Source of the DNA: Romboutsia sedimentorum
GTDB lineage: Bacteria > Bacillota > Clostridia > Peptostreptococcales > Peptostreptococcaceae
DNA: 64,000 nt
Assembly: GCF_030131845.1 (NCBI RefSeq)
Contig: NZ_JASKYM010000009.1
Coordinates: 1-64,000, forward strand
Direction of reading: 5' to 3'
The notes beneath the pieces were generated by a model. It ran no database searches. It had not been told where the DNA came from and worked only from the letters and a program-made list of their open reading frames with translations. The position numbers and the translations under genes are program-made. Below are positions 1-9,118 of this stretch, piece after piece. Positions within the stretch are counted from its first letter, which is position 1. Every line of letters begins with the position of its first letter.

Positions 1-322
<322 letters not shown>

Positions 323-334
323 AATTGCCCTCCT

Positions 335-391
335 ATATATATTAGATAGAATACAGTCTATCTAATATATATATATACTTGTGTACATCAA
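335..391 (-). promoter_or_regulatory. Promoter and 16-bp dyad abutting the RBS of the repeat gene
   Basis: A perfect inverted repeat has arms 335-350 and 357-372 with a 6-base loop. A candidate promoter reads TTGATG (386-391) then TATATT (364-369) with a 16-base spacer, so the -10 box lies inside the right arm. The left arm ends next to the AGGAGG at about 329-334. The dyad could be an operator or, if transcribed, a hairpin beside the ribosome binding site. The rest of 392-593 is AT-rich and shows nothing else I can support. Confidence 0.5.
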
Positions 392-593
392 TTTGTTACA
401 TATAAATGTATAAAAACCCTTTTTAACTATTAAACAGTCAAAATCCGAGATAATAAATTTATTTTTTAAATATAGTATTCATATATATGAAGTTATAATT
501 TTATATATTTTAAGATGAATATATTGTCCATCTTTTTCTTTTACCTTTTTTATTAAATATAATGCTACAAATTCACATATAATCTTTTATATT

Positions 594-634
594 TAAAAAG
601 GATGATTCCTTTTAATATTGAAATCATCCTTTTC
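594..634 (-). terminator. Rho-independent terminator after the His-rich gene
   Basis: Arms at about 596-607 and 622-633 (AAAAGGATGATT type) form a stem. The minus-strand transcript then ends in a U-rich run. It closes the cooT, DUF3842, His-rich gene set. Confidence 0.8.
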
Positions 635-655
635 TTAATTATTTATAAATATAAT

Positions 656-964
656 TTACATATTTTTTTTAGCTTCTACTAGCATTTCATTTGCTTTTTT
701 CATATATTCAATAGCCTTTTCTATGTTATTAGCTGTTTCTTCTTTTCCTATCGCTCTAGCTTTTTCTACCCATTCTCTAAATCCTTCTTCATGAGTTTCG
801 TTATGATTTACCCAATGAAGTAATAATATCTTTAAAGTCTTTTCATCTTTGCTTTCACTACTATCTCCATGAGAGTGTGGATGAATATGATCATGTGCGT
901 GCACGTTCTCGTGGTCATGATCATCTGCATGGTGGCATACTACTTTATCATTATTAAATAACAT
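656..964 (-). CDS. His-rich small protein, CooJ-like candidate nickel chaperone
   Basis: This is a 102-residue protein from the chosen start. Residues 11-32 hold ten His with Asp and Glu between them, after Cys10; such a stretch can bind Ni or Zn. The rest (about 43-102) is predicted helical, with a further cluster of His at 50, 54 and 58 in an HWVNHNETH motif. I chose the ATG at 964 because a GGGGGG run lies just upstream. The in-frame ATG at 979 overlaps the stop of the DUF3842 gene and has no ribosome binding site. The gene is last in an operon with cooT and DUF3842, downstream of a CODH/ACS locus. By analogy with CooJ this suggests nickel storage or delivery. The analogy rests on composition and context, not on clear homology. 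Confidence 0.75.
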   Translation of the reverse strand: MLFNNDKVVCHHADDHDHENVHAHDHIHPHSHGDSSESKDEKTLKILLLHWVNHNETHEEGFREWVEKARAIGKEETANNIEKAIEYMKKANEMLVEAKKNM

Positions 965-978
965 TCTTTTTCCCCCCA

Positions 979-1395
979 TTATTTTATATTAAATTCTTTT
1001 TTAATTACTTTTATACTATCCTTTATAAGAAGTGCTAATGGTTTATTTTCTAATCCTACTATTTCGATATTTTCTGGAATAATCGGTAAAAGTATTTTTA
1101 AAGCTTCACAATCCACTACAGCTTCACTCATTTTACAAGTTACTTCTCCCATCATAGAATTTGGCATTACTATAGACATAGGTGCTATAACTATATTAGC
1201 TTTTTTAACAGATGTTACAATTGCATTTTCACCTGTTGCTCCTTTGTTAGCATGGGCTTTCATCATCGAGTTTGTAGCTATCGAGTTTGTCCCTAATGCA
1301 TATATATCTATGTATGTAGGCAATTCTTCTCTAAGATTAGATACTATCTGAGCTCCTATTCCTCCACCCATTGCATCTATTACTGCGATTATCAT
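979..1395 (-). CDS. DUF3842 family protein
   Basis: The 138-residue sequence matches the DUF3842 family. It begins MIIAVIDAMGGGIGAQIV, a glycine-rich Rossmann-like opening, and has a middle part with GATGENAIV and IAPMSIVMPNS. Family members are about this size and their function is unknown. It lies between cooT and the His-rich gene, with a 45-base gap to the first and a stop-start overlap region with the second. That position suggests a part in metal or cofactor supply for the CO dehydrogenase, but this is inference only. Its length and start look intact. Confidence 0.8.
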   Translation of the reverse strand: MIIAVIDAMGGGIGAQIVSNLREELPTYIDIYALGTNSIATNSMMKAHANKGATGENAIVTSVKKANIVIAPMSIVMPNSMMGEVTCKMSEAVVDCEALKILLPIIPENIEIVGLENKPLALLIKDSIKVIKKEFNIK

Positions 1396-1440
1396 ATAAT
1401 TATTCCCCTAATTTATTATTTAGTCATTTGTTATTATTAA

Positions 1441-1632
1441 TTAGATTGCCTCAGATATTATTATCTTATGATCCATTAATCTTATTTCTTTTATTTTTCC
1501 ATCTACTATCTTTTGTTCACCTAGTAAATCTGTTAAATAAACTTTTCCTTCAAATGGATCTACATTTACTACATTCTCCATAACTCTTTCTAATTTATCC
1601 TCTTTTAAAATATAAGCTGCTGATTCACACAT
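1441..1632 (-). CDS. cooT: CooT family nickel-binding protein
   Basis: This 63-residue protein starts MCESAAYIL. The Cys at position 2 followed by a small beta-rich domain is the hallmark of CooT, whose dimer binds Ni through Cys2. I chose the ATG at 1630-1632 because GGAGGGG sits six bases upstream and because this start puts Cys at position 2. An upstream ATG at 1647 would add five residues and lies on the ribosome binding site itself. CooT helps nickel reach CO dehydrogenase in other organisms. Here it is first in a three-gene operon with DUF3842 and a His-rich protein, just beyond the CODH/ACS locus. Confidence 0.85.
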   Translation of the reverse strand: MCESAAYILKEDKLERVMENVVNVDPFEGKVYLTDLLGEQKIVDGKIKEIRLMDHKIIISEAI

Positions 1633-1694
1633 ATTAATCCCCTCCATTAACTTTACCTTTAATATTATTTAGTAAAACGTTTTTAGATATAGTC

Positions 1695-1735
1695 AAAAAA
1701 GGCTCCTTCAGGTATTTCAATACACTAAAGAAACC
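1695..1735 (-). terminator. Terminator after the lipoate transferase gene
   Basis: The minus-strand RNA folds as GGUUUCUUUAG pairing with CUGAAGGAGCC (with GU pairs) and is followed by a run of six U. It separates the lipoate and RACo genes from cooT. Confidence 0.7.
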
Positions 1736-1808
1736 TTCATGATTTCAAAATTTTACTATTTATTTATAGTTTGAGTATAGCACTTTATTTTATATAAAGT
1801 CAATTATT

Positions 1809-2624
1809 TTATCGTTTTTTGTTATATTCATCACTACTATATCTTTCATATAATTTTTTAGCTAGCTCGTATTCATAATTTGTTAAATCTTCTTCTACAA
1901 ACTCTATATTAAAATGTGATTGCACACCTTTTGTAATATTTTTTTCTAGCTCTTTTATGTCTATTTTTTTATTTATTTCATTTTCTATTCCACTAGCTTT
2001 TTTAGCTGTAAAGTTTATTAATCTTTGTTTTTTTTCTTCATCTTCACTCTTTATAAGCTCAAATAACTTATTAACATCAAAGTCTAATATTATAGAACCA
2101 TGCTGTAATATTATTCCATCTTTTCTACTTTGAGCGCTTCCTACTACTTTCTTTTTATTTATAGATATTTCATAAGATGCATGTGCATTAAAGCAAGCTG
2201 CTGATAAATTTTCTCTGCTTATTTTCTCCCCTTTGTTTAAATCATCAGTATATACTCCACATAAATTTAATCCCTTTACCAATCCTTCACTTATAAACTT
2301 ATATGATTTAGTTATACTGCTATCCATCAATTCATTATCTTCGCCAACAATTATGCTATATGTAAGTTCATCCTCATGGAGTACCGCTCTTCCACCTGTA
2401 ATTCTTCTTACACAATCTACATTAAGTTCACTACATTTATCTAAGTCTATTTCTTCTTCAAGCTTTTGGAAATATCCTATAGTTATGCAAGCTGGATCCC
2501 AAGTATAAAATCGAAGTGTAGGCTTTACTTTGCCTTCTTTATGCGCAATCATTATAGCTTCATCAATCGCCATATTCATTGCACCATTGTATGATTTACT
2601 TTTTATAACTCTCCACTTATCCAT
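1809..2624 (-). CDS. LipM/LplA-family octanoyl- or lipoyl-transferase
   Basis: The 271-residue protein belongs to the BPL/LplA/LipB fold. It has RRITGGRAVLHEDELTYS (about 73-90), the ACF motif with Cys144, and KKVVGSAQ followed by LQHGSI (about 158-177). Cys144 matches the catalytic Cys of Bacillus LipM, so it may transfer octanoyl or lipoyl groups onto carrier proteins. A lipoate ligase role is the alternative. It starts with ATG behind GGGGGAT and lies five bases after the second of two radical SAM genes. With these, gcvH and lpdA nearby, it most likely lipoylates GcvH, with Lys63 of GcvH as the target. Confidence 0.85.
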   Translation of the reverse strand: MDKWRVIKSKSYNGAMNMAIDEAIMIAHKEGKVKPTLRFYTWDPACITIGYFQKLEEEIDLDKCSELNVDCVRRITGGRAVLHEDELTYSIIVGEDNELMDSSITKSYKFISEGLVKGLNLCGVYTDDLNKGEKISRENLSAACFNAHASYEISINKKKVVGSAQSRKDGIILQHGSIILDFDVNKLFELIKSEDEEKKQRLINFTAKKASGIENEINKKIDIKELEKNITKGVQSHFNIEFVEEDLTNYEYELAKKLYERYSSDEYNKKR

Positions 2625-2628
2625 AATA

Positions 2629-3573
2629 CTATCCCCCTAGATTTATTTCCTTTATAGCAAGTAATTTTTCATCTTCATTTAAAGCCCTTGAGTAATTATA
2701 AATTGTACTCCCAGGTCTTTCATTATAATACGGTCTATTACAATTTTTGCAGCCTCTTATTTCAAATGGATATCCATTTTCTATATCTTTTTTTATTTTA
2801 TCATCAATCTTTATATCATCAATATAACCATTTTTAAAAGTGAAGCTTTCTTTTTCATATCCATTGTTAATCATGTACGTCATAAGCTGTACTCTTCTAT
2901 AACTTTCTATATGTGGCTGATTAATTTTTTCCATTTTAGTTCCTTTTACTGGAGTAAATGCAAATAAACTTATAGTTACATTGTTTAATTTTAAATATGT
3001 ATATAAATCATATATATCCTTATGAGTTTCACCTAACCCCACTATTATATGAGTACTAATTTTGCCCTCATATTCTTTAGCCATGTTAGTTACAAACTCT
3101 AATTTTTCTTCATAGTTATTGCCCTTTATAGTTTCATATAGCGCTTTGTTTGCAGCATCTATGGCTATACCTATTTTATCTACTCCATATGAGAAGAATT
3201 TTTCAATATCTTCTTTTTTCTCAAGTTTAGCAGATAAAGATATTGGCATATTTATTTTATCTTTCATATACTCTATAAATTCAGCTACGGTTTCATGTGC
3301 ATCTTCACTTGCCATAGATTGAATACACATCCTCTTTATATTGTTTCCTTTATAATTTTCAAATGCACTAAGAATCTCTTCCTTAGAATACTCTGGCCAG
3401 ATTACTCTAGAAAGTTTATCTTTTCTAGTACTACTTTCTGTTGATTGAGAGCAAAATGCACATTTATTGCTACACTTATTCCCTATCATTATGTATGCAG
3501 TTGTAGGAGGTATATCACTTTTTTTGTTTAATAATCCAAGCTCTATTGCAGTCCCCAAAGATAATCTAATCAT
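2629..3573 (-). CDS. Radical SAM protein, candidate LipS-type lipoyl synthase subunit (BioB-like)
   Basis: The 314-residue protein carries CSNKCAFC at residues 34-41 (Cys34, 38, 41), which binds the radical SAM iron-sulfur cluster. A second possible cluster site is CKNC near the C-terminus. The overall layout resembles biotin synthase. I chose ATG 3573, which overlaps the upstream stop as ATGA with AAGGAG before it; the more upstream GTG sits on the ribosome binding site. Paired radical SAM proteins next to a lipoate transferase resemble the LipS1/LipS2 lipoyl synthases described in Thermococcus and in bacteria. I am not sure which of the two this one is. Biotin synthase is less likely because no other biotin gene is near. 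Confidence 0.75.
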   Translation of the reverse strand: MIRLSLGTAIELGLLNKKSDIPPTTAYIMIGNKCSNKCAFCSQSTESSTRKDKLSRVIWPEYSKEEILSAFENYKGNNIKRMCIQSMASEDAHETVAEFIEYMKDKINMPISLSAKLEKKEDIEKFFSYGVDKIGIAIDAANKALYETIKGNNYEEKLEFVTNMAKEYEGKISTHIIVGLGETHKDIYDLYTYLKLNNVTISLFAFTPVKGTKMEKINQPHIESYRRVQLMTYMINNGYEKESFTFKNGYIDDIKIDDKIKKDIENGYPFEIRGCKNCNRPYYNERPGSTIYNYSRALNEDEKLLAIKEINLGG

Positions 3574-4436
3574 AATACACAACACTCCTTAGTCTCTTCT
3601 ATAGTCATATTCATATCTATTGCTTTAGCTTTTGCATTATTTGATGGTAATACTATTTTGTTAACACCACACATTATAGCTAGTTCATCTAATTCTTTTC
3701 TATATTTTCCCCTAGGTCTCATACAACCTAAATTAATTTCCGTATTAGGCAAGTTTATTCTAGCTTCACAAAGTACATCACATACTTTTTCTAAATCTGG
3801 TGGGCTTACATTTTCATATTCAGTATTTTTTGTTGGTATCAAAACTATAAATGTTACTTTTTTAGGACGGCTTTGTGATAAATAATTTATAATATCATAT
3901 TCTCCTTTTATTTGACCACCTTTTAAGCCTATACATATATGAGGAGCAACTTCTGTAACTTCTCTTATTGTTTCATATACTTTTATATAATCCTCTTTAT
4001 TTTTATCTATCTTATATACTTCTTTTATTGTTTCTTTATCAAAAACTAAATCAAAGGATACTATATCTATGTATTTACACACGTCTTCAATACTTTTTTT
4101 ATCCATAAGACCTAAATGAGCATTTAATTTGTAGCCCTCTTCTTTTAGTTTTTTTATAGTTTCTATATTTCTATTTATTGGAACGTCCCCTTCAAAGCTA
4201 CATCCTCCACTTAATAAAAAACTACTTATATTTTTTGTTTTTATTTTAGATTTATAATCATTTATAGGAGTCATATTCTTTAGGTAATGTCCATTGCAAT
4301 GAGCACAACTTAAATTACAATTATCACCTGTAGTACTTATAGCTAATGTCTCATTTGGGTAAGAAAATTGTATTTCATTCCCGAAGTTAGTATTTTTGAT
4401 TTTCATAGCTTTTTCCATTTTAGGCGTAATATTCAT
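3570..4436 (-). CDS. Radical SAM protein, candidate LipS-type lipoyl synthase partner
   Basis: The 288-residue protein has CNLSCAHC at 40-47 (Cys40, 44, 47) followed by NGHYLKNM. Its C-terminal half contains LGCMRPRGKYRKELDELA and further Cys residues, ending in CCVL. It starts eight bases after GGAGG, and its stop overlaps the next radical SAM start by four bases, so the two are probably made together. The pairing with a second radical SAM protein and a LipM/LplA-like transferase supports a joint role inserting sulfur into protein-bound octanoate. The family match is from memory of motifs and context, so the exact function is inference. Confidence 0.75.
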   Translation of the reverse strand: MNITPKMEKAMKIKNTNFGNEIQFSYPNETLAISTTGDNCNLSCAHCNGHYLKNMTPINDYKSKIKTKNISSFLLSGGCSFEGDVPINRNIETIKKLKEEGYKLNAHLGLMDKKSIEDVCKYIDIVSFDLVFDKETIKEVYKIDKNKEDYIKVYETIREVTEVAPHICIGLKGGQIKGEYDIINYLSQSRPKKVTFIVLIPTKNTEYENVSPPDLEKVCDVLCEARINLPNTEINLGCMRPRGKYRKELDELAIMCGVNKIVLPSNNAKAKAIDMNMTIEETKECCVL

Positions 4437-4439
4437 AGT

Positions 4440-6368
4440 TTAGTCCTCCAATAATTTTTTAACTGTTGGGAATTGTTCTATATTCGTATGTGGTAAGAAA
4501 CATGCTGATATAAATTCATCCATATATGTTGGATAAACACTTAGTTCAACATATGTCATTTCATTTCCTATTTGTTGAAGTTTTTTCTTTGCATCTTTAC
4601 TTATAAGTGCAAGATAAGAACCAACTAATGAACTGTTTCCTATATAAGCAAATTTTTCTCTTTCTATATCTGGAAGTAATCCTATTAAAATTGAATTCTC
4701 AATGTTTAAGTTATTTCCTATCCCACCTGCAATATAAACCTTATCTATAACACTAAAATCCATTCCTAAGCTTTCTATAAGAGTAGAAGCGCCTGAATAT
4801 ATTGCTCCCTTTGTTCTTATAAAGTTATCTATATCTACTTCATTTACAGTTATATCATTTTCTAAATTATAGTCTTCTTTAAAAGCTAGTACATATTCTC
4901 CTATATCATGTTCATTAAATCTTATTCTTTTATTATCTAAGTCTCTATATATTTTCCCTCTTCTATCTATTATCCCTGTAAGCAACATTTGGCATATTAA
5001 ATCAATTATTCCAGACCCACATATTCCTATAGGTTCACATTCTCCTATTATCGTAAGATTTGGATTTAAATTAGCTTTATCTATGCTTACTTTTTCTATA
5101 GCACCATTTGATGCTCTCATTCCGCAGCTTATTCCTCCACCTTCAAAAGCAGGTCCTGCTGAACAAGCACAACTCATCATATAATCTTTGTTACCAAATA
5201 CTATTTCACCATTAGTTCCTAAGTCTATAAATAAAATATTTTCTTCACTAGCCCAAATTCCTGCTGATAAAACACCTGCCGTAATGTCTCCACCTACATA
5301 GCTCGCTACCGAAGGAGCAAGATATACGTATGCACTATCATTAACATTAAGCCCAATATCTTGTCCCATTATCTTTGGTGATTTTAAAAACGGTGGTATA
5401 AATGGTTCTTGTCTTAAATAATCTGTATATACTCCTAAAAATAAACTAGACATTGTTGTGTTACCTGCTACTACAAGAGTTACTACATTGTCCTTATTTA
5501 TATCGTTTCTTACGTAAAGAGACTCTAGTAACGGATTTATTGTATCGTCTATAACTGCTTGATTTAATTTAGTTAATCCATCTTTCTTTGTTGAATATAT
5601 TATTCTATGTATTACATCTGCTCCGTATTTTATTTGAGCATTCCCTGATGATGCTTTGTCTATAACTTCTTTTGTATATAAATCTACTAAACAAACTACG
5701 ACCGAAGTTGTTCCTATATCTATTGCAACTCCATAAAGTTTATCTTCGCTATTTCCTGATTCTATATTTAATATAGTTATTTTATTTTTCTTTTTTACGT
5801 ATGTTATAGTCACCTTAAAATCGTTTTCTCTAAGTATAACAGGCATTTTTCTTAGTAATTCTAATTTGAAATCTATTTCATTAAACCCTAAGTTATTTCT
5901 TACATGCCTCTCTAATCTATCTACATCACTTAAATTATCATCTAATGTAGGTTCTTCGATTTCTATATAAGTTTTTACTATGTTTGTTTTAAAATCTAGG
6001 TTGTGAGTTTCTATTATATTCTTTGCTCTATCAAAAATTTGTTTGTCCTTTTTCTTGTCACTACCTTCAATTTTCATACCATGCATAGACGATGATAACT
6101 TAGATGGAACTTCTATCTCTATATCTTCTATAACAGTAGTGTTACATGCTAATATGTACCCTTGTTCCCACTCGTCATCCTTTATATGTAGAGTTTTTTC
6201 ACTATCTACATTTCCTTTTAATAATTTTACTTTACACTTCCCACAAGACACACTTCCATTGCATGGAGCGTCTATAAATATATTTGAATTTCTTGCAATT
6301 TCTAATAAATTATCCCCTTTATTGCAGTAAATTTCCTTATTATGCGATTTAAAATTAACCTTAATCAT
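4440..6368 (-). CDS. RACo-like ASKHA protein, reductive activator of the corrinoid protein
   Basis: The 642-residue protein starts with a [2Fe-2S] ferredoxin domain (Cys36, Cys42, Cys45, Cys75 in APCNGSVSCGKCKVKL and ILACN). A linker (about 85-210) precedes a long ASKHA-type ATPase region with GVAIDIGTTSVVVCLVD, VVAGNTTM, DLGTNGEIV and a late AGGIGNN. This is the domain order of RACo, which uses ATP to push electrons into inactive Co(II) corrinoid protein of acetogens. The substrate here is most likely the AcsC/AcsD protein encoded 5 kb upstream in the same direction. The gene follows GGGGGGA, and its upstream gap contains the terminator after gcvH, so it probably has its own promoter. Confidence 0.88.
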   Translation of the reverse strand: MIKVNFKSHNKEIYCNKGDNLLEIARNSNIFIDAPCNGSVSCGKCKVKLLKGNVDSEKTLHIKDDEWEQGYILACNTTVIEDIEIEVPSKLSSSMHGMKIEGSDKKKDKQIFDRAKNIIETHNLDFKTNIVKTYIEIEEPTLDDNLSDVDRLERHVRNNLGFNEIDFKLELLRKMPVILRENDFKVTITYVKKKNKITILNIESGNSEDKLYGVAIDIGTTSVVVCLVDLYTKEVIDKASSGNAQIKYGADVIHRIIYSTKKDGLTKLNQAVIDDTINPLLESLYVRNDINKDNVVTLVVAGNTTMSSLFLGVYTDYLRQEPFIPPFLKSPKIMGQDIGLNVNDSAYVYLAPSVASYVGGDITAGVLSAGIWASEENILFIDLGTNGEIVFGNKDYMMSCACSAGPAFEGGGISCGMRASNGAIEKVSIDKANLNPNLTIIGECEPIGICGSGIIDLICQMLLTGIIDRRGKIYRDLDNKRIRFNEHDIGEYVLAFKEDYNLENDITVNEVDIDNFIRTKGAIYSGASTLIESLGMDFSVIDKVYIAGGIGNNLNIENSILIGLLPDIEREKFAYIGNSSLVGSYLALISKDAKKKLQQIGNEMTYVELSVYPTYMDEFISACFLPHTNIEQFPTVKKLLED

Positions 6369-6495
6369 ATCTATCCCCCCAATATATTTGATACTATAAT
6401 TTTAACATAAATTAACTTATAAGTATTAAAATTTACAGTATTATTGACTATATTTTTATATATTAAATTTATAAGATTATTAATTTTTATGCATA

Positions 6496-6538
6496 AAAAA
6501 ACATAGTAGATTTGCGTGCACTCAAATCTACTATGTTC
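6496..6538 (-). terminator. Strong terminator after gcvH
   Basis: A perfect 15-bp stem has arms 6501-6515 and 6524-6538, an 8-base loop, and a U run on the minus strand. It ends the main acs operon and partly separates it from the RACo and lipoate genes. Confidence 0.9.
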
Positions 6539-6548
6539 TTTATTTTTA

Positions 6549-6923
6549 TTATTCTAATCCAGCTTCATAAGTATCAGAGTTTAATAAACTTTCAACTTCA
6601 TCAGCATCTGATAATTTAATTTTTACTATCCATGCATCATATGCATCTTCATTTATATATTCTGGCTCATCATCTAATTTTTCATTTATTTCAACAACTT
6701 CTCCAGATATAGGAGCGATTAGGTCAGATGCAACTTTTGAAGATTCAACTACTCCGAACTCTTCTCCTGTAGTTAATTCATCTTCAACTTCTGGCATTTC
6801 AACAAATAATACTTCCCCTAATTGATCTTGAGCAAAATCAGTTATTCCTATATAAGCAAATTCACCTTCAACTTTTACCCAAGTATGTTTATCTGAATAT
6901 TTTAAGCTTGGTATAACCTTCAT
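6549..6923 (-). CDS. gcvH: Glycine cleavage system H protein (lipoyl carrier)
   Basis: The 124-residue GcvH has the family fold with EFAYIGITDFAQDQLGE and the lipoylation site VVESSKVASDL, with Lys63 as the lipoyl lysine. GcvH carries the aminomethyl group in glycine cleavage or synthesis. Here it is last in the Wood-Ljungdahl operon, 25 bases after acsB, and no gcvT or gcvP gene is in the window. Its partners nearby are the lipoamide dehydrogenase lpdA and the lipoate genes. It may serve a glycine synthase whose P and T parts lie elsewhere, or it may have another carrier role. Confidence 0.93.
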   Translation of the reverse strand: MKVIPSLKYSDKHTWVKVEGEFAYIGITDFAQDQLGEVLFVEMPEVEDELTTGEEFGVVESSKVASDLIAPISGEVVEINEKLDDEPEYINEDAYDAWIVKIKLSDADEVESLLNSDTYEAGLE

Positions 6924-6948
6924 TGTTTTATCCCCCTAGTATCCTAAA

Positions 6949-9075
6949 TTACATTACACAATCCATAGATAATGCTGGATGACCCTTTTCTTCTAAGAAA
7001 GCTAATACGCCTTCAGAATCATTAGCTATAGTTTCATCACATATCATATCTGTAAAGTTCTCTATACCAGTTAACTCTTTAACACTAGCATTTAATTTTT
7101 CAGCTACATATTCTTTTAATTCTTTTGGCATCCAAACTATTCTCTCTGGTCCACCTTCTGCATAAGCAAACTTTTTAGAAGATATGAAGTGTCTTCCGTG
7201 ACCCATGAATCCTGGAGTTTGAACTCCTCCACCAGTCATAGAAGCAAGCTCACCAAATGTCATACCAACTGGAGTTATTCCTGAGAATTCTCTGTTTACT
7301 ATAACAAATCCATTAGCCTCTGGCATTATACCGCATATACACTCGAAACATCCACAAGAAGTCATAGGATCTTCAAGTATTGAGTATAATGTAACATTTT
7401 CAACAGCACCTTGAGATATTTCACTTACTGTTTCATTTACAGATGCCCATATACCGTTTCTATCATCTAAACATTCACCTTTAACTATTGGTTGGCATGG
7501 TCCTGTTGGATCTAATTCTTTAGTAGCTTTAGCATCTAACCAACTAACAGCTCCACAAAGTCCAAGTCTTTCAGGAGTAACAACACAAACGTGTGCTGGT
7601 GCAAATGATTGACATAAGTTACAAGAATAGAATGTATCAACACTTTCATCTACTAATGAAGCTAATCTTTCATCTCTAGCTTCATATCTAGCTAATGCTT
7701 CACCTTTTAATTCTGATACTTTAGCAGCATCAGTTATTATAGTTATTTCACATTTATCAACAACAGATTCGAATTCATCTTTCATCTTAGCATATAAAAC
7801 TTCTCCAATATGCTCTAATCTGAATCCTTTTTCATAAGCATCTTTAGATATTCTTACCCAAGACATATCTCTTTGACCAACATGCATTATACCTTCTATG
7901 TAGTTCATAAAGTAATGGAAACGTCTTTCAAGAACTGGTTCAAAATCATCTTCCATAGCTTTACCAGCTATCTTAACTATTACAGCTAATGGTAATCTTA
8001 CTACTCCATCAGCTTCTACTTCATCTATATTTGGTCCTATTATATCTATTTTATGGTCTTCAACTTCACTTAATTCTTTTTTAACAACTAATTCCCAAGC
8101 TTCAGTTTTATTTCCACCAAACTCAGCGAACATGTCATTCTTTCTTATTCTCTCACCTTCAAATGCAGCTGCAAATGATACTGGTATTGGAATTTCAGTA
8201 ACTTTTATTTTTATTCCTCTAGCTTCTAGAGAAGTAGCTACAAACTTACTATAATCCTTTTGAGTTAATAAGTTCATTGGAACTTCAAGTACTGTTTGAT
8301 CAGTTATAACTGGGAATCCTAAAGCTATTGCTCCAGCACCACAAGATACAATTAGTTCACTTAATGGTCCAAATGCATTAACAAATGCAGGAACTCTCTT
8401 AGCAGTATAGTCTAATAATCCAGCTAAATCACCTGGAGTTAATCCTCCAAATATTAAAGCTGCTCTTATTGCAACAGATACTACGTGTATAACAGAAGTT
8501 ACCTCGTATCCTAATGGTATAACTCTTAATTCAAGACCCATCTTAACTCCAGCTTCTATAGCTTGGTCTATTACTTTTCCAACTAAGAAAGTTAATAAAC
8601 CTTTAGATTGGTAGTCTTTTATAACGTTAGCTGCAGTTTCAGCATCTGGACACTCTCCAAGTACAACTGCAACTCCAGGTATATCTCCAGTAACTAAAGG
8701 CACCCCTAGTGATCTTATTATAGGGTCAGTTATATGACCTGCACAAGGCTCACTATATGGAGCTTCTGCATCCACATATTTTAAAGCTTCTATTACTTCA
8801 GCTGCAAGAGCTGTAGCAAGACCTGAATTTAGTGCATGTTCTAATAAATGAGTTCTATTTATTAAACTCTCAACTATTGAAAGAGCTGCTTCTAAATCAG
8901 CTAAAGTATTCATCTTTTGTCCTGTTGCTGCATATATGCATGGTAATGAATATGCAGTATCAGGGAATGCCACCTTATGATCTCTTCCATGTTTTTCTAT
9001 AGATTCTGCTAACATTCCTTTAGCTGCTGCTAAAGCTTGTTCTGAACCATTAAATATTGTATTATATAAATTCAC
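6949..9075 (-). CDS. acsB: Acetyl-CoA synthase (CODH/ACS beta subunit)
   Basis: The 708-residue protein is full length for AcsB. It condenses CO, a methyl group from the corrinoid protein and CoA into acetyl-CoA. The A-cluster ligands are visible: Cys485, Cys488, Cys497 and Cys507 for the [4Fe-4S] part, and Cys574-Gly575-Cys576 for the distal nickel. The start is GTG at 9075 with GGGGGA upstream. It works with CooS, AcsC/D and AcsE, encoded in the same direction. The 118-base gap to acsE contains a large hairpin. A CooC-type ATPase 3.3 kb upstream probably helps load nickel. Confidence 0.97.
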   Translation of the reverse strand: MNLYNTIFNGSEQALAAAKGMLAESIEKHGRDHKVAFPDTAYSLPCIYAATGQKMNTLADLEAALSIVESLINRTHLLEHALNSGLATALAAEVIEALKYVDAEAPYSEPCAGHITDPIIRSLGVPLVTGDIPGVAVVLGECPDAETAANVIKDYQSKGLLTFLVGKVIDQAIEAGVKMGLELRVIPLGYEVTSVIHVVSVAIRAALIFGGLTPGDLAGLLDYTAKRVPAFVNAFGPLSELIVSCGAGAIALGFPVITDQTVLEVPMNLLTQKDYSKFVATSLEARGIKIKVTEIPIPVSFAAAFEGERIRKNDMFAEFGGNKTEAWELVVKKELSEVEDHKIDIIGPNIDEVEADGVVRLPLAVIVKIAGKAMEDDFEPVLERRFHYFMNYIEGIMHVGQRDMSWVRISKDAYEKGFRLEHIGEVLYAKMKDEFESVVDKCEITIITDAAKVSELKGEALARYEARDERLASLVDESVDTFYSCNLCQSFAPAHVCVVTPERLGLCGAVSWLDAKATKELDPTGPCQPIVKGECLDDRNGIWASVNETVSEISQGAVENVTLYSILEDPMTSCGCFECICGIMPEANGFVIVNREFSGITPVGMTFGELASMTGGGVQTPGFMGHGRHFISSKKFAYAEGGPERIVWMPKELKEYVAEKLNASVKELTGIENFTDMICDETIANDSEGVLAFLEEKGHPALSMDCVM

Positions 9076-9118
9076 TCTAATTCCCCCTTTTAAGCTTCTT
9101 ATCTATTTTGTGTAATAC

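Noticed and set aside
2629-3573. Plain biotin synthase (BioB)
   Set aside because: No other biotin gene is near, and a second radical SAM gene plus a lipoate transferase are adjacent, so the lipoate reading fits better.
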